A DNA stretch of 12,347 nt from an uncultured Actinomycetes bacterium (GCA_903953195.1 CAJBIS010000099.1:1-12347), one strand, 5' to 3'. Numbered from the stretch's first letter, positions 1 to 6,942 are shown. Notes: generated from the sequence alone by a model not told the origin. Numbers and translations are program-made.

Positions 1-166
1 CGAGACTCATCTGCAACGTCTCGGCGTTCATCCACGCCATCATCAACACCGCACGCGTCTCGACGTCCTGGACGATCGCCGCAACGAGCCCGTCCTCGTT
101 GTAGCGGACCTGCTCGAGGTCCTGGACCCGGATCTCGACAGGGGTCACTGCGGGGGCGTCGGCCAT
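1..166 (-). CDS. hisI: Phosphoribosyl-AMP cyclohydrolase HisI, N-terminal part (cut by window edge)
   Basis: The 55 visible residues start MADAPAV and contain VRYNEDGLVAAIVQD followed by VLMMAWMN, which match the N-terminal core of HisI (typically L-x-F/Y-N-x-x-G-L-x-x-A-I-V-Q-D then V-L-M-L-A-W/Y-M-N). HisI hydrolyses the adenine ring of phosphoribosyl-AMP in the third step of histidine synthesis, in the cytoplasm. The zinc and magnesium ligands lie beyond the window, so I cannot tell whether the protein is HisI alone or a HisI-HisE fusion. ATG at 166 was chosen because it gives the normal family N-terminus; no good Shine-Dalgarno is visible upstream. The gene follows the DUF732-like gene on the same strand with an 82-bp gap. 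It is separated from the main his cluster by about 7.8 kb, which is unusual for a bacterium that otherwise keeps hisDCBHAF together. Confidence 0.9.
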   Translation of the reverse strand, partial: MADAPAVTPVEIRVQDLEQVRYNEDGLVAAIVQDVETRAVLMMAWMNAETLQMSL

Positions 167-194
167 CGGGTCATCGTAGGAGCGGGTGGTCCGG

Positions 195-209
195 AACCCG
201 AAACGGGTT
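195..209 (-). other. Small inverted repeat between the DUF732-like gene and hisI
   Basis: AACCCG and CGGGTT form a perfect 6-bp inverted repeat around a 3-base loop, about 40 bases after the stop of the DUF732-like gene and about 29 bases before the hisI start. No T-run follows it on the minus strand. It could be a weak terminator or an operator ahead of hisI, or chance. I see no convincing promoter in the rest of the 82-bp gap. Confidence 0.3.
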
Positions 210-248
210 GTGTCGTCGAACCGATCCGAGCGGCCCCACGACCTGCAC

Positions 249-587
249 TCAGCGAGTCGGACAGATCGTGAGAACCGCGTCCTGCAGCAGTTCCTCCCGA
301 TCGACCCCGAGTTCCGCCAACCGTTCGACCACGACCGAGTCCCGACCCCCGCAGATCGCTCGCCCGGCGTCGATCAGCAGGACGTCGTCGGCCGCCGCCA
401 CGCTGAGTTCCGGGTAGCGGTTGCGCAGCCGGTCGACGAAGCGGAGCTCCGGGTCCGTCGGGGAGGCGCAGGCGCTCCCCGCTCCGACCAGGAACGTCGC
501 CGTCACCGCCAGCAGGCCGACGCGTCGCAGCCGCCTGACGGCGACCTGCCGAGGAGCGGTCGCACCCGAGCCACGCGGATCGGTCAT
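249..587 (-). CDS. Small exported DUF732-like protein (possible lipoprotein)
   Basis: This 112-residue protein has an arginine-rich start, a hydrophobic stretch (about residues 24-37, VGLLAVTATFLVGAG) and then SACASP. That is either a weak lipobox with Cys40 or an A-x-A signal peptidase I site. The mature part of about 70 residues resembles actinobacterial DUF732: a short helical domain with DAGRAICGG (Cys79) and a C-terminal LTICPTR (Cys109), whose cysteine pair is likely to form a disulphide outside the membrane. The ATG at 587 overlaps the stop of the upstream permease gene in an ATGA arrangement, so the two are probably translated together. DUF732 has no established molecular function. 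The coupling suggests, but does not show, a link to the permease. Confidence 0.75.
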   Translation of the reverse strand: MTDPRGSGATAPRQVAVRRLRRVGLLAVTATFLVGAGSACASPTDPELRFVDRLRNRYPELSVAAADDVLLIDAGRAICGGRDSVVVERLAELGVDREELLQDAVLTICPTR

Positions 588-2527
588 GGCCGGTCTCGCT
601 CCAGGCCGAGCGACTCCTCCTGACGCGCCTCCTGGTCCGGGTCCTCGAGGTGGAACGGGACGTTCACGACCACCGTGTCTGGTCGGTACTTCAACGCGAG
701 CTTGAGGGCCAGTGCCGACTGGTTGTGGAACACGCCCTGCCACACGTGCGGCAGGACGAACTCGGGGATCACCACCGTGACGTAGTCGTGACCCCAACGG
801 TCGTCGAGCTCGTCGAGGTAGTCCTCGACGGTGTTGGTCAGGTCCCGGTACGGGGACTCGAGCACCTCGAGCGGGTAGTCGACCCCGAAGCGGTTCCAGT
901 CGGCACGGATTCGGTCCGCGTGCTCCTCGTCGAGGGCGACGGTCACCGCCACGGCGTCCTCGGCGCCCACCGAACGGGCGTAGCGGATGGCACCGAGTGA
1001 CGACTGGTTGACCCCACCCACGAGCACCACGACGCCGTGGCGCGGCGCGCTGGTGTCGATCGGAACGTCCGGGTCGACACGCAGGCGCTGGGCCACGTGG
1101 CTGTAGTGCCGCTTGACCCCCAGGAACGCCACCACGATGCACGGGATCAGGACCACGATGATCCACGCACCGATCGCGAACTTCGAGATGATCACCTCGA
1201 GCGCGACGATCAGCGTGAAGACGGCGCCGACACCGGAGTTCACCGCCGACAGACGCCACTTCGGCTGACGCTCCTTCAGGTGGTGCCGGACCATTCCGGT
1301 CTGCGAGATCGTGAAACTCGTGAACACGCCCACCGCGTAGAGCGGGATGAGCAGGGTCACGTTGCCCCCGAACGCCACCAGCAGCACCGACGCCGCCCCC
1401 GCCAGGATCAGCACACCGTTCGAGAACACCAGCCGGTCACCGCGGTTGGAGAACTGGCGCGGGAGGAATCCGTCCCTGCCGATGATCGCCGCGAGGCGAG
1501 GGAAGTCGGCGTACGCCGTGTTCGCAGCGAGGATCAGGATGGCCATGGTCGCGAACTGCAGCACGTAGTACATCGGGTTCCCGTCGCCGTAGACGGCTCG
1601 ACCCATCACGGACAGCAACGACTCCTCCTCCGAGGGGACCGGTCGCATCCAGGCGGCGATGAAGCAGATCATGAAGAACGTCGAACCGAGGATGGCGGTC
1701 ATCCAGCCGAGGGTGACCGCCGCGTTGCGGGACGTCGGCTTGCGGAACGCCGGGATGCCGTTCGAGATGGCCTCCACACCGGACAGGGCCACTGCCCCCG
1801 AGGCGAACGCCCGGGCGAAGATGAACGCCGAGACCGCGCCGACGGCCGGCCCGTGGCTTCGTTGCAGTTCCTCCACCTCACGGATCTGCTCGGGGGTGCC
1901 CTGGTAGATGACCGGCAGCGTCCCCCGCAGATGCAGGTACGTCGCCCAGCCGATGAACAGGATGAGCGCCCCGATGTAGATGTAGGTCGGGATGGCGAAG
2001 AACGTGCCCGACTCCTTCACGCCGCGCAGGTTGCCGACGGTCAGGATCGCCACGAAACCGAGGCACAACCACACCCTCCACGACCCCAGACCGGGAAAGG
2101 CGGACGTGATCGCCAGCACCCCGGCGGCCACCGAGACCGACACGGTCAGCACGTAGTCCACCAGCAGCGACGCTCCCGCCACGAGCGACGGGATCGTCCC
2201 CAGGTTCTCCCGGGCCACCACGTAGGCGCCGCCGCCGTCGGGGTAGGCGTGGATCGTCTCCCGGTAGGAGTTGGCGACCACGGCGAGCAGGACCACGACC
2301 ATGAAGGCGATCGGCTTCAGCAGGTCGGTGGTGACCATCCCGTTGGCCATCACCATGCCCGCGGAGCCGACCAGCACGATCAGGATCTCGCCGGTCGCAT
2401 ACGCCGTCGACGAGATGGCGTCGGAGGAGAAGACCGCCAGCCCGATCGTCTTGGAGATTCGCTGGTGCTCGGCCTGATCGGTGGCGAGCGGCCGACCGAT
2501 CAGAATTCGCTTGAGTGTCGACGCCAT
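584..2527 (-). CDS. KimA-type APC-superfamily permease, probable potassium/proton symporter
   Basis: This is a 647-residue membrane protein with about 12 hydrophobic segments in residues 28-500 and a soluble C-terminal domain (about 515-647) that looks universal-stress-protein-like. It aligns with KimA (YdaO) of Bacillus subtilis, a c-di-AMP-inhibited high-affinity K+ importer of about 607 residues. Residues I recall as the KimA cation site are present in matching order and spacing: Asp36 and Tyr43 (SSDAISSTAY), Asp123, Tyr124, Thr127 and Ser131 (LVDYVLTVSVS), and Ser246 with Glu249 (SGVEA). YPDGGGAYVVARENLG is another family signature. The start at 2527 is preceded by GGAG at 8 bases; an upstream in-frame start would add 23 atypical residues. 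The gene is divergent from a KdpD/KdpE pair, which supports K+ as substrate, and its stop overlaps the next gene by 4 bp. A generic amino acid permease is the alternative. Confidence 0.85.
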   Translation of the reverse strand: MASTLKRILIGRPLATDQAEHQRISKTIGLAVFSSDAISSTAYATGEILIVLVGSAGMVMANGMVTTDLLKPIAFMVVVLLAVVANSYRETIHAYPDGGGAYVVARENLGTIPSLVAGASLLVDYVLTVSVSVAAGVLAITSAFPGLGSWRVWLCLGFVAILTVGNLRGVKESGTFFAIPTYIYIGALILFIGWATYLHLRGTLPVIYQGTPEQIREVEELQRSHGPAVGAVSAFIFARAFASGAVALSGVEAISNGIPAFRKPTSRNAAVTLGWMTAILGSTFFMICFIAAWMRPVPSEEESLLSVMGRAVYGDGNPMYYVLQFATMAILILAANTAYADFPRLAAIIGRDGFLPRQFSNRGDRLVFSNGVLILAGAASVLLVAFGGNVTLLIPLYAVGVFTSFTISQTGMVRHHLKERQPKWRLSAVNSGVGAVFTLIVALEVIISKFAIGAWIIVVLIPCIVVAFLGVKRHYSHVAQRLRVDPDVPIDTSAPRHGVVVLVGGVNQSSLGAIRYARSVGAEDAVAVTVALDEEHADRIRADWNRFGVDYPLEVLESPYRDLTNTVEDYLDELDDRWGHDYVTVVIPEFVLPHVWQGVFHNQSALALKLALKYRPDTVVVNVPFHLEDPDQEARQEESLGLERDRP

Positions 2528-2543
2528 GCACAGATCTCCGCAG

Positions 2544-2562
2544 CCGGGCGACGATCGCCCGG
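2544..2562 (-). promoter_or_regulatory. Perfect 8-bp hairpin in the permease leader
   Basis: CCGGGCGA and TCGCCCGG form a perfect 8-bp inverted repeat around a 3-base loop. In the permease transcript the stem ends only a few bases before the GGAG ribosome site and 17 bases before the ATG. This could affect translation or mRNA stability. It has no T-run, so it is not a standard terminator. The function is inferred from position only. Confidence 0.4.
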
Positions 2563-2599
2563 ATCGCATCCAACACGTCCGTCGGACCGACGGCACCGC

Positions 2600-2653
2600 T
2601 CTTCACGCGATCTTGACGCGGCGGACCGGAACCTTGTCGCCCTCTTGTCAGTC
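2600..2653. promoter_or_regulatory. 11-bp-phased direct repeats, candidate KdpE-class operator
   Basis: Two pairs of direct repeats lie in the divergent gap between the permease and the kinase. TCTTCACGCGA (2600-2610) is followed directly by TCTTGACGCGG (2611-2621), with 9 of 11 bases equal. CTTGTC (2633-2638) recurs at 2644-2649 after 5 bases. The CTT motif thus falls at 2601, 2612, 2633 and 2644, with steps of 11, 21 and 11 bp, on one face of the helix. OmpR/PhoB/KdpE-class regulators bind tandem half-sites of this kind (6 bases, 5-base spacer). The site could control both the permease and the kinase-regulator operon. The repeats are seen directly; the identity of the binder is inferred. 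Confidence 0.5.
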
Positions 2654-2672
2654 GCGGGTCCATGCTGGAGGC

Positions 2673-4634
2673 GTGACGACGTCCGAGGCCGCGCCAGCAG
2701 GGTCCCCAGCGCCGGGTGAACCCGTCGTGGTCGCGGTGTCCGGCGCGCCGGGCGCCGATCTGGTCGTCCGCCGCGCCGCGCAGCTGGCGGCGCGGAGCGG
2801 TTCGCCACTCGTGGGTGTCCACGTCCGTCGCATCGACGACTCGGCACCCGATGGCCCGGTGCTGGCAACTCGCGACGTGCTCCTCGATCTGGGCGGCAGG
2901 TTCGTCGAGGTGGTCGGTGACGACATCCCCGGGGCGCTCCTCGAGGCCGCCACGGCGGAGCGCGCCAGCCAGCTGGTGATCGGCTCGACGCGACGGACCC
3001 GGTGGGAGGAGGTCCGTCGAGGATCCGTCGTCAACCGACTCCTCCGCGAGGCCGGCCATCTCGACGTCCACGTCATTGCCGCAGCAGGCGGGTGGTCGCC
3101 ATCGACCTCGCGGCGACGCCCCCATCCGATCCCCCGCCGGCGGCGAGTGATCGCCTGGATGATGGCGCTGATCGGCATCCCGGCGATCACCTGGGCGTTG
3201 CTCCCGTTCCGCGATGAGGTCGGACTTCCGCTCGCGCTGCTCGGGAGCATGGCGCTCATCACCGCCGTGGCCTCGATCGGTGGTCTCGCTCCCGGCGTCG
3301 TGGCGTCCCTCGGTGCCGCCGTCGGCGTGAACCTTGCGTTCGTCCCCCCGTACGGCACGCTGGAGGTCGGCACCGCACGTCACCTGGTCGCACTCGCCGT
3401 GCTGCTCGCCGTCGGGACGACGCTGTCGTACTTCGTCGACCGCGCCGCCCGACGCGCCGCCGAGGCCACCCGGGCCCGTGCCGAGGCCGAGGCGCTCGGT
3501 CGGAGCGCTGCAGCGCTCGCCGCGGCGATCGACCCGGTCCCGGCGCTGCTCGACGAGCTGTACGCACTCCCCCACATCCGAGCCGCATCGGTCATCAGGA
3601 CCGATGACCATCGCGACGATGAACGGGCTGACGACGAGCGGGCCGACGACGAGCGGGCTGGCGACGAACCGGCCGACGCCGGCAACGAACGCAGCAGCGG
3701 CGGCGCCCGCTGGCGGCAGCAGGCGGCGGTCGGCGACGCGCCGCCGCAGGGCCCCGCCGACGGCATCGCGACCACCTTGCAGGACGACGGTTCCGTCCTG
3801 CTCGTGGTCCGTTCCGACACCCCCGACGCGCACGACCTGAACGTGGCGACCGCGATCACCGAGCAGCTCGCCGTGGCGGTGACCGCCGAGCGACTGCGCC
3901 GGGAGGCCGCCGTCGGCGAGGCGCTCGCCCGCACCGAGGCGCTGCGGACCGGGATCCTCCGGGCCGTGTCACACGACCTCCGAACTCCCCTGGCTGGAAT
4001 CAAGGCGTCGGTCACCAGTCTCCTGACACCGGACGTCACCTTCGGCCCCGATGAATCACACGAGTTCCTCCGCACGATCGACGCGGAGTCCGACCGACTG
4101 GATCGCGTGATCGGCAAACTCCTGGACATGGGCAGGGTGCAGACCGGAACGGTTCGGGCGATGTGCCGACCGGTGGCCCTCGAGGAGGTCGTCGCCGCGT
4201 CGCTGCAGGACGTGGGACCGGCGGACACACCGGCGCCCGTCGACGTCGACGTCGACGAGACGCTTCCGCTCGTGGACGTCGACGCCCCGCTCATCGAACG
4301 AGCGCTCGCGAACGTCATCGAGAACGCCCTCGCGGTGCAACCCGCGGACCGCGGACCGGTGCGGGTCACCGCGTCCGAGTCGACTCGAGGTGGGGTCGAA
4401 CTCCTCGTCGTGGACGCCGGTCCCGGCATCCCGGAGCGCGAGCGATCACGCGTCCTCGAGCCATTCCAGCGGGTCGACGACCGGAGCACCGCCACCGGCG
4501 TCGGACTCGGTCTGGCGATCGCTCAGGGGTTCACCGAGGCGGTCGGCGGGACCCTGTCGTTCCGCCAGACCCCCGGGGGCGGCCTCACCGTCGTGTTCGC
4601 GCTGCCGACCGCGGCCGAAGGGGCCCTGCGGTGA
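2673..4634 (+). CDS. kdpD: Shortened KdpD-type sensor histidine kinase (Usp-DUF4118-HisKA-HATPase)
   Basis: This 653-residue membrane sensor kinase corresponds to the C-terminal two thirds of KdpD (about 890 residues). Domains in order: universal stress protein fold (17-137); DUF4118 with four membrane segments (about 158-255, including NLAFVPPYGTLEV, like the FVPP signature of KdpD); a degenerate GAF-like region (about 275-408); HisKA with SHDLRTPL and phospho-accepting His434; and HATPase_c with N-box NVIENAL (547-553), DAGPGIP (581-587) and GVGLGLAI (609-616). The N-terminal KdpD domain with its Walker A ATP site is absent. GTG at 2673 fits the Usp start, though the GGAGG before it is only one base away, so a leaderless or slightly different start is possible. 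The gene overlaps the regulator gene in a GTGA arrangement. It probably senses K+ limitation or turgor. A charged tandem repeat interrupts the GAF-like region. Confidence 0.88.
   Translation: MTTSEAAPAGSPAPGEPVVVAVSGAPGADLVVRRAAQLAARSGSPLVGVHVRRIDDSAPDGPVLATRDVLLDLGGRFVEVVGDDIPGALLEAATAERASQLVIGSTRRTRWEEVRRGSVVNRLLREAGHLDVHVIAAAGGWSPSTSRRRPHPIPRRRRVIAWMMALIGIPAITWALLPFRDEVGLPLALLGSMALITAVASIGGLAPGVVASLGAAVGVNLAFVPPYGTLEVGTARHLVALAVLLAVGTTLSYFVDRAARRAAEATRARAEAEALGRSAAALAAAIDPVPALLDELYALPHIRAASVIRTDDHRDDERADDERADDERAGDEPADAGNERSSGGARWRQQAAVGDAPPQGPADGIATTLQDDGSVLLVVRSDTPDAHDLNVATAITEQLAVAVTAERLRREAAVGEALARTEALRTGILRAVSHDLRTPLAGIKASVTSLLTPDVTFGPDESHEFLRTIDAESDRLDRVIGKLLDMGRVQTGTVRAMCRPVALEEVVAASLQDVGPADTPAPVDVDVDETLPLVDVDAPLIERALANVIENALAVQPADRGPVRVTASESTRGGVELLVVDAGPGIPERERSRVLEPFQRVDDRSTATGVGLGLAIAQGFTEAVGGTLSFRQTPGGGLTVVFALPTAAEGALR
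3615..3674 (+). repeat. 15-bp in-frame tandem repeat inside the kinase (DDERA units)
   Basis: There are four consecutive 15-bp units. Three encode DDERA and the fourth, diverged, encodes GDEPA (residues 315-334). The units differ mainly at third positions. They lie in the poorly conserved GAF-like region and produce a strongly charged, probably disordered linker, followed by further Gly/Ala/Gln-rich sequence to about residue 365. This looks like slippage expansion that was kept because it is in frame. Confidence 0.85.
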
Positions 4635-5317
4635 CCGCGATCCTGGTGGTCGACGACGAACCCCAGCTCCGCAAGGCGCTCAGGGTCAACCTGCAGGCCC
4701 GCGGATTCGAGGTCCTCGAGGCGGCCGACGGCGAGACGGCGCTCCATCTCGCGGCCGCCAGCCGACCGGACCTGGCGCTGGTCGACCTCGGACTCCCCGG
4801 GATCTCCGGCCTCGACGTGATCGCAGGAATCAGAGGGTGGAGCGACCTGCCGATCATCGTCCTGTCGGTGCGCGGCGCCGAACAGGACAAGGTCGATGCA
4901 CTCGACGCCGGCGCCGACGACTACGTGACGAAACCCTTCGGGATGGGCGAGTTGCTCGCCCGGGTCCGGGCCGCGCTGCGACGCCGCGGCGCGGACGCCG
5001 ACGAGCCAGTGATCCGGACCGCGGCGTTCGAGATCGACCTGGCGCAGCACCGCGCCACCGTCGGCGACGACGAGGTGCACCTGACGCCGACGGAATGGGC
5101 ACTCGTGACAATGCTCCTCCGGCACCCCGGACGGTTGGTCACCCAGCGTCACCTGCTCCACGAGGTGTGGGGGCCCGGCTTCGACCACGAGACCAACTAC
5201 CTCCGGGTCCACCTGGCGAACGTGCGACGGAAGCTGGAGCCGATCCCGTCGCAGCCCCGCTACTTCATCACCGAGCCCGGCATGGGCTACCGGTTCGAAC
5301 CCGGCAGCGAGGGCTGA
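4631..5317 (+). CDS. kdpE: KdpE-type response regulator (OmpR/PhoB class)
   Basis: This 228-residue regulator is close to the usual KdpE length of about 225. The receiver domain (1-120) has acidic residues Asp8, Asp9 and Glu10, phospho-acceptor Asp52 in VDLGLPG, switch Ser79, and Lys101 in DDYVTKPF; ALDAGADDYVTKPF is typical of KdpE. The winged-helix domain (about 130-228) contains LTPTEWALVTMLLRHPGRLVT, a recognition-helix region HETNYLRVHLANVRRKLE and the terminal GMGYRF hairpin. The GTG start overlaps the kinase stop by 4 bp and has GAAGGGG seven bases upstream. The partner is the adjacent kinase. The likely target is the divergent permease promoter, because no kdpFABC operon is in view. 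The stop is 23 bp from the convergent GroES-like gene, with no clear terminator between them. Confidence 0.9.
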   Translation: MTAILVVDDEPQLRKALRVNLQARGFEVLEAADGETALHLAAASRPDLALVDLGLPGISGLDVIAGIRGWSDLPIIVLSVRGAEQDKVDALDAGADDYVTKPFGMGELLARVRAALRRRGADADEPVIRTAAFEIDLAQHRATVGDDEVHLTPTEWALVTMLLRHPGRLVTQRHLLHEVWGPGFDHETNYLRVHLANVRRKLEPIPSQPRYFITEPGMGYRFEPGSEG

Positions 5318-5340
5318 CCCCGGCTCGTGATCGGCCGCGG

Positions 5341-5748
5341 TCAGAGGTAGAGGCCGGTGTGTCCCGCGTCGAGCCGCTCGGCGGCGACGGCATGGATGTC
5401 ACGCTCTCGCAGGATGATGAACGTCTCGCCGCGCACCTCGACCTCGTAGACGTCCTCTGGGTTGAACAGCACCTGATCGCCGTCCTCGACGGCCCGGACG
5501 TTCGGGCCGACCGCACGCACCGCCGCCCACGCCAGCCGCTTGCCCAGCTGGGCCGTCGCCGGAATCAGGATGCCGCCGGACGACCGCCGCTCGGTCTCCC
5601 CCTCGTCGAGCTGCACCAGGATCCGATCGTTGAGCATCCGGACGGGAAGCTTGTCGATGCGCCCCATGCTCGACGCGTCACCACCGGTGGGAGCAGCAGC
5701 AGCGGCCGAGTCGTCGGGGGACGGCGCCGCGGTGTCAGGTTCGCTCAC
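5341..5748 (-). CDS. GroES/Cpn10-family protein of the actinobacterial side lineage
   Basis: The protein has about 135 residues: an Ala/Ser/Pro-rich N-terminal extension of about 35 residues, then a Cpn10 domain starting LPVRMLNDRILVQL. It keeps the mobile-loop position (SSGGILIPATAQ), GPNVRAVEDGDQVLF and FIILRERDIHAV, and ends TGLYL. Canonical GroES has about 97 residues and none of this N- or C-terminal extension. I recall this TGLYL form as a conserved second Cpn10-like protein in actinobacteria. Whether it caps GroEL or does something else is not known to me. No groEL is adjacent. The start is uncertain: GTG at 5748 (VSEPD), GTG at 5757 or ATG at 5667 are all possible and none has a good ribosome site. 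It lies about 25 bp after the aminotransferase gene on the same strand and is probably co-transcribed with it. Confidence 0.82.
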   Translation of the reverse strand: MSEPDTAAPSPDDSAAAAAPTGGDASSMGRIDKLPVRMLNDRILVQLDEGETERRSSGGILIPATAQLGKRLAWAAVRAVGPNVRAVEDGDQVLFNPEDVYEVEVRGETFIILRERDIHAVAAERLDAGHTGLYL

Positions 5749-5772
5749 GTCGAGCACCGTACCGCGGGCCGA

Positions 5773-6942
5773 TCACCCGTCGACCAGTCGCCGCAGACGA
5801 TCCGCCGCCTCGCTGATCACCTCGGGCCGCTTGCAGAATGCGAACCGGACGAGGGTCCGGCCGTCCTCCGGATCGCCGAAGAACACCTGTACCGGCACCG
5901 CGACGACGCCGACACGCTCGGGCAGCGTTCGACAGAAGTCCACGCCGTCGCTGACGCCGAGCGGCGCGACGTCGACGGTGACGAAGTACGTGCCCGATGG
6001 CCGGACGACGTCCAGCCCGATGGCCGCCAATCCGTCGCAGAGCAGGTCGCGCTGGTGCTGCAGCGAGGAGCGCACCCCCGCTACGACCTCGTCGGGCAGC
6101 TCGAGGGCGTGAGCGATCGCGAACTGGAACGGTGTGCCGCCCGAGTAGGTCAGGTGCTGCTTGACGGCTCGCACTGCGGCCACCAGTTCGGGTGGACCAC
6201 TCACCCATCCGACCTTCCATCCCGTCACCGAGAAGGTCTTGCCCGCGGACGACACGGTGAGCGTTCGTTCCGCCATCCCGGGCAGCGTCGCCAGCGGGAC
6301 ATGCCGGACGCCGTCGAACGTGAGGTGCTCGTAGACCTCGTCGGTCAGGACCAGCACGTCGGCGTCGACGCACGCGTCGGCGATCACGGCACACTCCTCG
6401 GACCCGAACACGTGCCCGGTCGGGTTGTGCGGCGAGTTCACCAGCACCAGCCGGGTGCGCTCGCCGATCGCGGCGCGGAACTCGTCGGGGTCGAACCCGT
6501 ACTCCGGGGCCCGCAGCGTCACCGTGCGCAACGTCGCACCGGCGAGCGCAACCGCAGCGGCGTACAGATCGAAGTACGGCTCGAACACCACCACCTCGTC
6601 GCCGGGACCGCACAGCGCGAGGATCGCCGCGACCAGCGCCTCGGACGCACCCATCGTGATCTGCACGCTCGTGTCGGGGTCGACCTCGATGCCGTAGTGG
6701 CGGCGCTGATGCCGCGCCACCGCAGCGCGGAGGTCCGGGATGCCGGCGCCGGGCGGGTACTGGTTGTGGCCGGCGCGCAGCGCCGCGACGGCGGCCTCGA
6801 CCACCTGCGTCGGGCCGTCGGTGTCGGGGAACCCCTGGCCCAGGTTGATCGCACCGGTGGCGACCGCGAGCGCCGACATCTCCGCGAAGATCGACGAACG
6901 GAACGGCTCCATGCGTTCGACGAGCAGCGGACGATCGCTCAC
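5773..6942 (-). CDS. Class I/II PLP aminotransferase (DapC/kynurenine-aminotransferase type)
   Basis: This 389-residue cytoplasmic fold-type I aminotransferase has the usual motifs: NLGQGFPDTDGP and NQYPPGAG near the N-terminus, substrate/PLP motif NSPHNPTG (169-176), DEVYEH (201-206), PLP-binding Lys235 in SSAGKTFSVTGWK, and the carboxylate-binding Arg366 in LVRFAFCKR. It strongly resembles what I recall of Mycobacterium tuberculosis Rv0858c, described as N-succinyldiaminopimelate aminotransferase DapC, and also the kynurenine/glutamine aminotransferase subgroup, so the substrate cannot be fixed from sequence. The GTG start at 6942 overlaps the stop of the oxidoreductase gene in a GTGA arrangement. 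Possible roles are lysine or cell-wall diaminopimelate synthesis, or amino acid turnover. It is not an extra HisC; the true hisC is at 10995-12086. Confidence 0.87.
   Translation of the reverse strand: MSDRPLLVERMEPFRSSIFAEMSALAVATGAINLGQGFPDTDGPTQVVEAAVAALRAGHNQYPPGAGIPDLRAAVARHQRRHYGIEVDPDTSVQITMGASEALVAAILALCGPGDEVVVFEPYFDLYAAAVALAGATLRTVTLRAPEYGFDPDEFRAAIGERTRLVLVNSPHNPTGHVFGSEECAVIADACVDADVLVLTDEVYEHLTFDGVRHVPLATLPGMAERTLTVSSAGKTFSVTGWKVGWVSGPPELVAAVRAVKQHLTYSGGTPFQFAIAHALELPDEVVAGVRSSLQHQRDLLCDGLAAIGLDVVRPSGTYFVTVDVAPLGVSDGVDFCRTLPERVGVVAVPVQVFFGDPEDGRTLVRFAFCKRPEVISEAADRLRRLVDG

Noticed and set aside
2613..2641. TTGACG as a -35 promoter element for the kinase gene
   Set aside because: No acceptable -10 element stands at normal spacing, and TTGACG is part of the phased direct repeat, so I did not call a promoter.
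2528..2672. ydaO-type c-di-AMP riboswitch ahead of the KimA-like gene
   Set aside because: The gap is only 145 bp, is shared with a divergent promoter region, and shows none of the conserved riboswitch segments I would expect.
1878..3833. Long minus-strand open frame spanning the permease start and the kinase
   Set aside because: It crosses two well-supported genes in the wrong frame and gives low-complexity Arg/Gly/Ala sequence without recognisable domains.
4237..4258. GTCGAC hexamer run in the kinase gene
   Set aside because: It encodes a short Val-Asp run in a variable linker. It is a minor GC-rich simple repeat with no evident function.
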